DNA of 61,697 nt from Marinospirillum sp. (GTDB lineage Bacteria > Pseudomonadota > Gammaproteobacteria > Pseudomonadales > Halomonadaceae): assembly GCA_007119985.1 (NCBI GenBank), contig SKOQ01000063.1, positions 1-61,697 of the forward strand. Reading direction: 5' to 3'. Shown here one piece after another: positions 50,350 to 57,973 of this stretch. Made by a program: the position numbers and the translations under genes. The first letter of the stretch is position 1. Every line of letters starts with the position of its first letter. The notes beneath the pieces were generated by a model that saw only the letters and a program-made list of their open reading frames with translations, was not told where the DNA came from and searched no databases.

Positions 50350-51264
50350 GTGAACCTGGAAGTCAAATGGTTAGAGGATTTTGTGGCCTTAGCCGCCACA
50401 CGGAGTTTTTCTCAGGCAGCCAAGCGGCGTTATGTCACTCAGCCCGCATTTAGTCGGCGCATTCAGTCTTTAGAGCGTTCTGTCGGTGCTACTCTAGTGG
50501 ATCGCACCAAATCCCCGCTTGATTTGACGGCCGATGGACAGCTTTTTTTAATCACCGCACGCAATGTGGTGGAGCAGTTGGGCGAGGCCTTGCGGCATCT
50601 GCGTGGGTTGGATGCAGAAGCTGGCCAGCTGCTGGAATTCACCGTTGCGCACTCGTTGGCCTTTAATTTCTTTCCGCAACTGGTGCGCCGTCTACAGCAG
50701 GTGGCAGGGCCGATTAATTCACGGATGACTGCAATGAATGTCGGTGAAGCCACCCATGCCTTGCGTGAAGGACGCTGTGATTTGATGCTGGCCTATCATG
50801 ATCCGCTCGGTAGCCTGCAACTGGATCAAGAGCACTTTCCGTCACAGCGTATGGGCCACACTGAAATGCTGCCTGTTTGCGCGCGTGATGCGCAAGGGCA
50901 GCCCTGCTTTGATCTCGATGCCTCAGATGAGCAGGAGCTGCCGCTGTTAGCCTATACACAAGGTGCTTTTTTAGAGCGCTCCTTGCGGATTTTGTTGCGC
51001 CAAAAACCTGTTGGCCTGCAATTTAAAACCGTTTACGAAACCGCCATGGCCGAAGGCATCAAGGGCATGGCGCTGGAAGGTCTTGGCGTCGCTTGGGTGC
51101 CTCGGCTCAGTATTGAGCGCGAGCTAGCAGAAGGCCAGTTGGTCATCTGTGGCGGCCCACACTGGGTGATTCCGCTAGAGATTCATCTTTACCGTTGTAC
51201 GCTTGTGCATAAGCCCTTGGTGGAGCGCTTGTGGCATAAGCTGGAACAGCCACAGCCCCACTAA
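50350..51264 (+). CDS. LysR-family regulator, HypT-like
   Basis: 304 residues from the GTG at 50350 with GAGGA 7 bases upstream. The helix-turn-helix is in WLEDFVALAATRSFSQAAKR followed by VTQPAFSRRIQSLE. The C-terminal effector domain includes VAHSLAFNFFPQLVRRLQ and LGVAWVPRLSIERELAEGQL. It aligns along its length by eye with E. coli HypT (YjiE), a hypochlorite-responsive regulator that senses by Met/Cys oxidation. Its own response is not established. It is divergent from the M23 gene. Confidence 0.9.
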   Translation: MNLEVKWLEDFVALAATRSFSQAAKRRYVTQPAFSRRIQSLERSVGATLVDRTKSPLDLTADGQLFLITARNVVEQLGEALRHLRGLDAEAGQLLEFTVAHSLAFNFFPQLVRRLQQVAGPINSRMTAMNVGEATHALREGRCDLMLAYHDPLGSLQLDQEHFPSQRMGHTEMLPVCARDAQGQPCFDLDASDEQELPLLAYTQGAFLERSLRILLRQKPVGLQFKTVYETAMAEGIKGMALEGLGVAWVPRLSIERELAEGQLVICGGPHWVIPLEIHLYRCTLVHKPLVERLWHKLEQPQPH

Positions 51265-51292
51265 CTGAGGTTTGGATTCAATGGGTGTTCTG

Positions 51293-51320
51293 GTGAAAAT
51301 TCATCAGACTAGGCTATAAT
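51293..51320 (+). promoter_or_regulatory. Predicted promoter of the fmdB gene
   Basis: GTGAAA (51293-51298), 16-base spacer, perfect TATAAT (51315-51320) with a GC-rich discriminator. It may also serve aspS. Confidence 0.5.
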
Positions 51321-51434
51321 GCGCCCCTTGAAATGGGATGGTCTTGCCCCGATTGTGCCTGGGTTGATGCTGATCAACCCCCTTTAGTTAGTCTTTTGGA
51401 TAGAGCAATCATAGAGAGAGAAGAGGCTTACATC

Positions 51435-51695
51435 ATGCCAATTTACGAATATCAGTGCCAGGCTTGTGATCATCAACTTGAAGTGATGCATAAAATGAGT
51501 GAGGCAGGCCCAACGCGCTGCCCTGAGTGTGGTAAGGATAGCTTGGCACGCCAAGTCTCAGCAGCAGGCTTTCGTCTGGCCGGTGGTGGCTGGTATGAAA
51601 CTGATTTCAAAAGTGGTAACAAAAAGAACGTGGCTGAATCAAGTTCGTCAGGCGCCTCCAACGCGGCCTGCGCTTCTTGTCCAGCAGCAAGTTAA
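51435..51695 (+). CDS. FmdB-family zinc-ribbon protein
   Basis: 86 residues starting MPIYEYQCQACDHQLEVMHK. Four Cys in two CXXC pairs (C8/C11 and C29/C32) form the zinc ribbon. A flexible Ser/Ala tail ends with a further Cys pair (CASC). The family is annotated as putative regulator from FmdB, but its function is unknown. Position just before aspS is conserved in many proteobacteria. AGAGAGAAGAGG precedes the ATG. Confidence 0.9.
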   Translation: MPIYEYQCQACDHQLEVMHKMSEAGPTRCPECGKDSLARQVSAAGFRLAGGGWYETDFKSGNKKNVAESSSSGASNAACASCPAAS

Positions 51696-51796
51696 GAGAC
51701 GATCGGTGTGAGGCAGGGCGATGACCGTCTCTCGCCAGCTTCACCCATCCCGCTGTTACATTACTTTACATTGACCCCAGAAAATAGGAATTATCT

Positions 51797-53572
51797 ATGC
51801 GAAGCCATTACTGTGGTGATTTAAACACCAGTCACCTCGATCAAGAAGTTCTCCTCTGCGGTTGGGTACACCGCCGCCGCGATCATGGAGGGGTGATCTT
51901 CCTCGATATGCGTGATCGTAATGGTTTAGCGCAGGTGGTGGTCGATCCTGATACCGAAGAAGCCTTTGCGCGCGCAGATCGTTCACGCAGCGAATATGTG
52001 CTGAAAATCCGTGGTTTAGTGCGTCGTCGCCCAGAAGGCACAGTCAATCTGAACATGCCGACTGGCGAGATTGAAGTGCTGGCCAAGGAAGTTGAAGTGC
52101 TCAACACCGCCGAAACACCGCCCTTTATGCTCGATGAGCACGGTAAGGTCGGCGAAGATGTGCGCCTGAAGTATCGCTATGTGGATCTGCGTCGTCCAGA
52201 TATGGCGGAAAAGCTGCGTTTTCGTTCACGTGTGACCCACCAAATCCGTAACTTCCTTGAAGAACAAGGCTTTTTGGATATCGAAACCCCGATTTTGACA
52301 CGGGCCACACCAGAAGGTGCGCGTGACTATCTGGTGCCGAGCCGGACGCATGAAGGTCATTTCTTTGCCTTGCCTCAGTCGCCGCAGCTCTTTAAGCAGC
52401 TGCTGATGGTGGCCGGTTTTGATCGCTACTATCAAATTGCCAAGTGCTTCCGTGATGAAGACCTGCGTGCTGATCGTCAGCCAGAATTCACCCAGATCGA
52501 TATCGAAGCTTCATTTGTCGATGAAGCCGATATCATGGGTGCGGCTGAAGGCATGATTCGCCAGATTTTCCAAGGTTCACTGGGTGTAGATCTGGGTGAC
52601 TTCCCGCACATGCCTTACTCCGAAGCCATGGATCGTTATGGCTCGGATAAGCCAGATCTGCGTATCCCGCTGGAGCTGGTGGATGTCGGTGATCTAATGG
52701 CCAATGTTGACTTCAAGGTCTTCTCTGGCCCCGCCACGGATCCCAAAGGCCGTGTCGCGGCGCTGAAAGTCAAAGGTGGCGCTGAGTTGTCGCGCAAGCA
52801 GATTGATGACTACACCAAGTTTGTTGGTATCTATGGCGCGCGCGGCTTGGCGTGGATTAAAGTCAACAAGCGTGCGGATGGTCTAGAGGGTTTACAATCT
52901 CCAATCGTCAAGTTTATGGAAGGCATCATCGATCAGTTGCTAGATCGTGTTGGTGCAGAAGATGGCGATATCATCTTCTTCGGTGCCGATAAGACCAAGA
53001 TCGTGAACGAAGCCCTCGGTGCACTGCGTTGCAAGCTGGGCGAAGATCTGAACCTCTACACCTGCGAATGGGCACCGCTGTGGGTTGTTGATTTCCCCAT
53101 GTTTGAAGAAAACAGCGATGGCAGCCTCAGCGCACTGCATCACCCCTTTACTGCGCCCAAATGTACGCCAGAAGAGTTAGAAGCCAACCCTGCTGAACAG
53201 CTCTCGCGCGCCTATGACATGGTGCTGAATGGGACGGAGTTAGGTGGCGGTTCGATCCGTATCCACCATCAAGCCATGCAGCAGGCGGTCTTCCGTGTGC
53301 TGGGGATCAGTGCTGAAGAGCAGCGTGAGAAGTTTGGCTTCCTGCTTGATGCGTTGAAGTTTGGTGCGCCGCCCCACGGTGGTCTGGCCTTTGGTCTGGA
53401 CCGTCTGATGATGCTGATGACCGGTGCCAAATCGATTCGCGAAGTCATTGCCTTCCCGAAAACCCAATCTGCCGCCTGTGTGATGACAGAAGCGCCTGGT
53501 GAAGTCAGCCCCGCGCAGTTGAAAGAACTCAGCTTGCGCCTGCGGGTGAAGGCCAATACCGAAGCGGAATAA
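51797..53572 (+). CDS. aspS: Aspartyl-tRNA synthetase
   Basis: 591 residues, bacterial-type class IIb enzyme. The N-terminal OB fold is in VLLCGWVHRRRDHGGVIFLD. Motif 2 is CFRDEDLRADRQPEFTQIDI. The GAD insertion domain lies at about 285-420, and motif 3 is PPHGGLAFGLDRLMMLMTG. The catalytic Asp/Arg residues of motif 2 are intact. Whether it is discriminating or also charges tRNA-Asn cannot be read by eye. A strong terminator follows. Confidence 0.98.
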   Translation: MRSHYCGDLNTSHLDQEVLLCGWVHRRRDHGGVIFLDMRDRNGLAQVVVDPDTEEAFARADRSRSEYVLKIRGLVRRRPEGTVNLNMPTGEIEVLAKEVEVLNTAETPPFMLDEHGKVGEDVRLKYRYVDLRRPDMAEKLRFRSRVTHQIRNFLEEQGFLDIETPILTRATPEGARDYLVPSRTHEGHFFALPQSPQLFKQLLMVAGFDRYYQIAKCFRDEDLRADRQPEFTQIDIEASFVDEADIMGAAEGMIRQIFQGSLGVDLGDFPHMPYSEAMDRYGSDKPDLRIPLELVDVGDLMANVDFKVFSGPATDPKGRVAALKVKGGAELSRKQIDDYTKFVGIYGARGLAWIKVNKRADGLEGLQSPIVKFMEGIIDQLLDRVGAEDGDIIFFGADKTKIVNEALGALRCKLGEDLNLYTCEWAPLWVVDFPMFEENSDGSLSALHHPFTAPKCTPEELEANPAEQLSRAYDMVLNGTELGGGSIRIHHQAMQQAVFRVLGISAEEQREKFGFLLDALKFGAPPHGGLAFGLDRLMMLMTGAKSIREVIAFPKTQSAACVMTEAPGEVSPAQLKELSLRLRVKANTEAE

Positions 53573-53594
53573 GCTCTTTGGTAGCAGGATGTCG

Positions 53595-53624
53595 GCCCAG
53601 CCCTTCGGGGTTGGGCTTTTTTTT
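53595..53624 (+). terminator. Intrinsic terminator after aspS
   Basis: GCCCAGCCC pairs with GGGTTGGGC (one G-U) around a TTCG tetraloop, followed by eight T (53617-53624). Confidence 0.95.
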
Positions 53625-53736
53625 GACCGAGGGATGGTGAAGAGCACCTTGTTAAAATGCTGATTGTTGAGAGAAAGATGAAAAGTCCAAATCTGCAAGC
53701 CCCGTCGTGGCATGATCTGCAGCGAGCAGACCACTC

Positions 53737-54294
53737 ATGGCGCTGATTCTCGGGATCGATCCAGGCTCACGCATCACAGGTTACGGCTTGGTGCAGGCAG
53801 AACACGGGCGGTTTACCTATCATGCCAGTGGCTGTATTCGCTTGCAGGGGGAGACACTGGCGCAGAAGCTGGCGCAGATCTATGCCTCAATCAGTGAATT
53901 GATCGCCCAGTATCGTCCAGATCAAGTAGCCATTGAGCAGGTCTTTATGGCTAAAAATGCCGATTCTGCTCTGAAACTGGGGCAGGCAAGAGGCGCGGCG
54001 CTCGTCTGTTTAGCCAATCATGGCTTTGCGGTGCATGAGTATTCTGCCAAAGAGGTGAAGCTGGCGGTCACCGGCACCGGCGGGGCAGATAAAACGCAGG
54101 TGCAGCAGATGATCGTCCATCTTCTTAAGCTCTCCGCCACCCCGCAGGCTGATGCTGCTGATGCACTGGCGATTGCCCTATGCCACGGCTATACCTCTTC
54201 TGGCTTGCTGGCTTTATCTGGGCAGCTGCAAGCCAAGGGGCGCGGGGGGAGTCGTTGGCGTGATTATGATCCGCAGCGCCATAAAGGGACTTAA
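53737..54294 (+). CDS. ruvC: Holliday junction resolvase RuvC
   Basis: 185 residues. RNase H-like nuclease that cuts Holliday junctions. Acidic catalytic residues are in ILGIDPGSRITGYG (Asp8), AIEQVFMAKN, and ADAADALAIALCH at the end. It uses the RuvAB-formed junction as substrate. A TRIC-like gene separates it from ruvA by about 800 bases, an unusual break in the ruvCAB block. Confidence 0.96.
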   Translation: MALILGIDPGSRITGYGLVQAEHGRFTYHASGCIRLQGETLAQKLAQIYASISELIAQYRPDQVAIEQVFMAKNADSALKLGQARGAALVCLANHGFAVHEYSAKEVKLAVTGTGGADKTQVQQMIVHLLKLSATPQADAADALAIALCHGYTSSGLLALSGQLQAKGRGGSRWRDYDPQRHKGT

Positions 54295-54378
54295 TCTTCA
54301 GCGCGACCTTCGATCAGTATCCAGCGGCGATCAGGTTCAGTAGAATGCTCGCCTTTGTCTTCAGTGGAAGTGCGTAAC

Positions 54379-55062
54379 ATGACTTTTGATCTGCCTCTCT
54401 TTATTCTGATTCTCGATCTTTTTGGCACAGTGGTTTTTGCCGCTGCGGGTGTGCTCGCGGCGGCCCAGCGTCGCCTGGATCTCTTTGGTGTGATCGTGGT
54501 GGGTACGGTGACCGCCATTGGTGGTGGGACACTGCGCGATTTGATTCTTGGTCGACTACCGGTCTTCTGGGTGCAGGATAATCTGTATATCTGGATTACC
54601 GTGACCACCTCAGTGGTGGTTTTTGCCTTGGCGAGGCGTTTGCGCTTTCCGCATCAGGCGATACAGATTGCCGATGCGATAGGCTTAGCAGTATTCACCA
54701 TTATTGGTGCTAATGTCGCCTTGAGCTTGGGCCATTCGCCGCTGATTGCTGTGGTCACGGGGGTGATGACCGGTGTCTTTGGTGGTATCGTGCGCGATGT
54801 CCTCACCGCGGTGAAGCCGATGATTTTTGAGAAGGAAATCTACGCCACGGCCGTTTTTGCTGGCGCTTTTGTTTATGTCAATTTGACGTGGTTTTTACCC
54901 GATCACTGGGAAACCTTTAATACACTGGTGGCGATGAGTGTCGTGTTGGGATTGCGCTTAGCCGCCATCCGCTGGCATTTGCATCTGCCGGTTTTCTTAT
55001 CGGTCGAAGATCAGCGAGATCAACAACCGCCTGAGCGTGAACCAAACAAGAAAGAAGGCTGA
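54379..55062 (+). CDS. TRIC/UPF0126 (YicG-like) membrane protein
   Basis: 227 residues with about seven membrane helices in two homologous halves. The signatures AIGGGTLRDLILGR (first repeat) and TGVFGGIVRDVLTA (second) are the paired glycine-rich loops of UPF0126/TRIC channels. Prokaryotic TRIC homologues are trimeric cation channels; others in UPF0126 are linked to glycine or nucleotide-related transport without proof. The ATG at 54379 has GGAAG upstream. It is wedged between ruvC and ruvA. Confidence 0.92.
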   Translation: MTFDLPLFILILDLFGTVVFAAAGVLAAAQRRLDLFGVIVVGTVTAIGGGTLRDLILGRLPVFWVQDNLYIWITVTTSVVVFALARRLRFPHQAIQIADAIGLAVFTIIGANVALSLGHSPLIAVVTGVMTGVFGGIVRDVLTAVKPMIFEKEIYATAVFAGAFVYVNLTWFLPDHWETFNTLVAMSVVLGLRLAAIRWHLHLPVFLSVEDQRDQQPPEREPNKKEG

Positions 55063-55106
55063 GGCGAGATGCTGTGCTGGTTTCGATCTTCTGATGAGGC
55101 AAGATC

Positions 55107-55712
55107 ATGATAGGACGTTTGCAAGGCCAATTGATTGAAAAGCAGCCCTCTTGGGCCGTGATCGATGTGCAGGGTGTGGGTTATGAAGTGGAGTTGCCCT
55201 TATCGGTATTTGCGCAGCTGCCAGAGTTAGAGCAGCCGTTGACGCTGTGGATTCACCATTTGGTGCGTGAAGATGCGCAGCTCCTGTATGGATTTATGCA
55301 GTTGGCCGAGCGCCAGCTGTTTCGTGAGCTGATTAAAGTCAGCGGCATTGGCCCCAAGGTGGCACTGGCGCTGTTGTCTTCGCTGAGTTTGAATGCGCTT
55401 TTACATGCAGTACAGCAGCAGGATGTGGCCACTTTAACGCGCGTCCCTGGTATCGGCAAAAAAACGGCCGAGCGGTTACTTTTAGATTTGAAGGATCGAC
55501 TCAAGGCCTGGTCCGCACCCGCCACGGCCAGCTCCAGTGCAGTGGAAGCGCGCTCGGCAATCAGCGTGGATCCGCAGCTCGAAGCCGAAGCCGCCTTGGT
55601 TGCTCTGGGCTATAAACCAGCGGATGCCGCGCAGGTGATCAAAGCGGTGGCAGAAGAAGTGGAAGGCACCTCAGAATTGATTCGCGCTGCCCTCAAGCGC
55701 TTGGCGCGTTAA
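55107..55712 (+). CDS. ruvA: Holliday junction branch-migration protein RuvA
   Basis: 201 residues in three domains. Domain I is an OB fold opening MIGRLQGQLIEKQPSWAVID. Domain II has two helix-hairpin-helix motifs (LIKVSGIGPKVALALLSSL and LTRVPGIGKKTAERLLLDLK). Domain III (about 150-201: EAEAALVALGYKPADAAQVI) contacts RuvB. RuvB, normally the next gene, is not in this window. A terminator follows immediately. Confidence 0.97.
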   Translation: MIGRLQGQLIEKQPSWAVIDVQGVGYEVELPLSVFAQLPELEQPLTLWIHHLVREDAQLLYGFMQLAERQLFRELIKVSGIGPKVALALLSSLSLNALLHAVQQQDVATLTRVPGIGKKTAERLLLDLKDRLKAWSAPATASSSAVEARSAISVDPQLEAEAALVALGYKPADAAQVIKAVAEEVEGTSELIRAALKRLAR

Positions 55713-55740
55713 TAGCGGCGTTGCGAAGGATCACGAATAA

Positions 55741-55768
55741 AAAAACAGCCTCGTTATGAGGCTGTTTT
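55741..55768. terminator. Bidirectional terminator after ruvA
   Basis: AAAAACAGCCTC (55741-55752) pairs with GAGGCTGTTTT (55758-55768) around GTTAT. The minus strand has a seven-T tail for the convergent alcohol dehydrogenase gene. Confidence 0.93.
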
Positions 55769-55788
55769 CGTCAGTCAAGACTGCATAG

Positions 55789-56943
55789 CTAGAGCGCGCG
55801 CTTCAGCAAGGCGCGCACTTCATCTGCGCCGAGCTTGCCCTGCTCACCCAGTGGGAACATCTGATGGGCTTCGAGCTGTTCGATCACAGCATCGATGGCT
55901 TCAGCACCCAGATCCACCTCACTCAGATGAATCGGTGCTCCAAGGCGGTGGAAGAAATCAGCGGTTAAGCGGATAGCACTTTGGATGCGTTCTTCCTCGC
56001 TACCCTCACTCAGCTGCCAAACACGTTCTGCATATTGTAGTAACTTCGCGCGCTTGTCCTGGCGGCAATAATCCATCAGCGCGGGCAAGACAATACTCAG
56101 GCTACGGGCATGATCGACCCCATAAAGGCCAGTCAGCTCATGGCCGATCATATGCGTGGCCCAATCTTGGGGGACACCGACACCCAGCAGGCCGTTCAGG
56201 GCTTGGGTCGCGGCCCACATAATATTGGCGCGCACTTCAAGATCATCGGGTGTGGTCAGGAGTTTGGGACCTTCCTCGATCAGCGTCAGCAGCAGACCTT
56301 CAGCAAAGCGATCTTGCACCTTGGCGTTGACTGGGTAGGTTAAATACTGCTCCATCACATGCACATAGGCATCCACGACGCCATTGATGGAATAGTGCAG
56401 CGGCAGGCTCAGCGTGGTGGCCGGATCGAGAATGGCAAACTCAGGGCGCACCTTGGATGAGGAGAAGCCACGCTTTTCATGACCACGGTTGACCACCGAA
56501 TTGGTGTTGGTTTCAGAACCCGTGGCCGGGAGCGTCAGAATACAGCCAAGGGGCAGGGCTTGAGCGACGACAGCCCCTTGCGTCAGAATCTGCCAAGGAT
56601 CATCGCCTGCAAAACAGGCTGCCGCGGCAATAAACTTCGCCCCATCGGCAACGGAACCCCCACCAACGGCCAGCAGGTAATCAAAACCTTCTTGTTTGAT
56701 CTTCTCGACCGCGCGCATCAGTGTGTCATATTGCGGATTGGGTTCAATCCCAGAGAACTCGCCCCACTGGTGGCCTTCTAGGGCCTGAGCCACCTGTTCA
56801 TACACCCCGTTTTTCTTGATCGAGCCACCGCCATAGAGCAGCAGCACTTTTTTGTCTTCAGGCAAGCAGCGACTGAGTTGTTCGATCTGTCCTTCACCAA
56901 AAAAAATCTGCGTGGTATTGCTATAGCTAAATTTCATCATCAT
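55789..56943 (-). CDS. Iron-containing alcohol dehydrogenase, YqhD/BDH type
   Basis: 384 residues. It starts MMMKFSYSNTTQIFFGEGQI (three consecutive ATG codons; the true one is uncertain). It carries GGGSIKKNGVY, GGGSVADGAKFIAAA and LPATGSETNTNSVVNRGHEK. The metal site is built from DAYVHVMEQY and HMIGHELTGLYGVDHARSLS. It should reduce short aldehydes with NADPH, as YqhD does against lipid-peroxide aldehydes. Ligand residues are intact. Confidence 0.93.
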   Translation of the reverse strand: MMMKFSYSNTTQIFFGEGQIEQLSRCLPEDKKVLLLYGGGSIKKNGVYEQVAQALEGHQWGEFSGIEPNPQYDTLMRAVEKIKQEGFDYLLAVGGGSVADGAKFIAAAACFAGDDPWQILTQGAVVAQALPLGCILTLPATGSETNTNSVVNRGHEKRGFSSSKVRPEFAILDPATTLSLPLHYSINGVVDAYVHVMEQYLTYPVNAKVQDRFAEGLLLTLIEEGPKLLTTPDDLEVRANIMWAATQALNGLLGVGVPQDWATHMIGHELTGLYGVDHARSLSIVLPALMDYCRQDKRAKLLQYAERVWQLSEGSEEERIQSAIRLTADFFHRLGAPIHLSEVDLGAEAIDAVIEQLEAHQMFPLGEQGKLGADEVRALLKRAL

Positions 56944-56983
56944 CAACCTGAGTGCGAGTGGGTTTGTCCTGATTGCAGCGCCC

Positions 56984-57823
56984 TTAGATGCTCGGGCGAA
57001 AACGCCTTTCTATCCCTGCTTGAGCGAGAATGCGGGTCGAAATCTCCTCGATCGAATAGTGAGTGGAATCAATATAGTCAATATTGTGGCGTTGATAGAG
57101 GCTTTCAACCTCTTGTACCTCGCGTTGGCAAATTTTGAGAGAGGCGTAATGGCTATTGGGCCGACGTTCATGCCGGATCGAGGCTAAGCGCTCTGGTTCA
57201 ATCGTCAGGCCAAACAGCTTATGGCGATAAGGACGCAGGGCCTTGGGCAGCTCGCTATCCAGCAGATCATCCTCAGTAATCGGATAGTTGGCCGCTTTAA
57301 TACCAAATTGCAGTGCCATATAAATACAGGTGGGGGTTTTGCCGCAGCGTGAGACGCCAACCAGAATCAAGTCGGCCTTGTCATAGTGGTGGGTGCGTGC
57401 GCCATCATCATTATCTAAAGCAAAATGAACCGAATCGATGCGTGCCTTGTAGGTGTCTTCTTTCTCTTTGGTGAGCGCGTGATTTTTGCCGACTGAATAG
57501 GTGGAATGGGTTTGCAGCTCCTCTTCAAGCGGCGCTAAAAAGGTCGAGAAGACATCAATGTTCAAGGCTTGGCTCGTATTGATGATGCGACGGATTTTTT
57601 GATCCACGATGGTATCAATCAATAAAGGTCGTCTTTGCTCTTCTTCACAGGTTTGATTGATCAACGCGACCAGCTGCTGCGCCTTCTCTTCTGTATTGAC
57701 ATAGGGCTTGGTGATCATCTCAAACTGAATCGCCTCAAACTGAGCCAGCAGGCTGCGCCCCAAGGCTTCAGCCGTGATCCCCGTGCCGTCAGAAATGAAA
57801 AAAGCGGTGCGTTTGTTTGGCAT
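56984..57823 (-). CDS. ppsR: PEP synthase regulatory protein (kinase/pyrophosphorylase)
   Basis: 279 residues of the DUF299 family. ISDGTGITAEALGRSLL opens the protein and VGVSRCGKTPTCIYMALQFG carries the P-loop. This bifunctional enzyme inactivates PpsA by ADP-dependent phosphorylation of a Thr next to the catalytic His and reactivates it by phosphorolysis. It is divergent from ppsA, its encoded target, with 150 bases between them. Confidence 0.96.
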   Translation of the reverse strand: MPNKRTAFFISDGTGITAEALGRSLLAQFEAIQFEMITKPYVNTEEKAQQLVALINQTCEEEQRRPLLIDTIVDQKIRRIINTSQALNIDVFSTFLAPLEEELQTHSTYSVGKNHALTKEKEDTYKARIDSVHFALDNDDGARTHHYDKADLILVGVSRCGKTPTCIYMALQFGIKAANYPITEDDLLDSELPKALRPYRHKLFGLTIEPERLASIRHERRPNSHYASLKICQREVQEVESLYQRHNIDYIDSTHYSIEEISTRILAQAGIERRFRPSI

Positions 57824-57903
57824 AGGTGCATCCTATTCTCAATACAATTCATGTTATGATGGCACACAGACGAGCAACCTCAGCTCTATCCATGTGAAAA
57901 GTG

Positions 57904-57937
57904 AAATCTAGCTGTATTGTGCCTAGATTTGCTTTTT
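57904..57937 (+). promoter_or_regulatory. AT-rich hairpin with T-tract in the ppsA leader
   Basis: AAATCTAG (57904-57911) pairs with CTAGATTT (57923-57930) around an 11-base loop, followed by GCTTTTTT. It could act as a weak terminator or attenuator 40 bases upstream of ppsA translation. Confidence 0.35.
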
Positions 57938-57973
57938 TATGCTATTGAGCCGCATTTGAATGGGAGACAGGTC

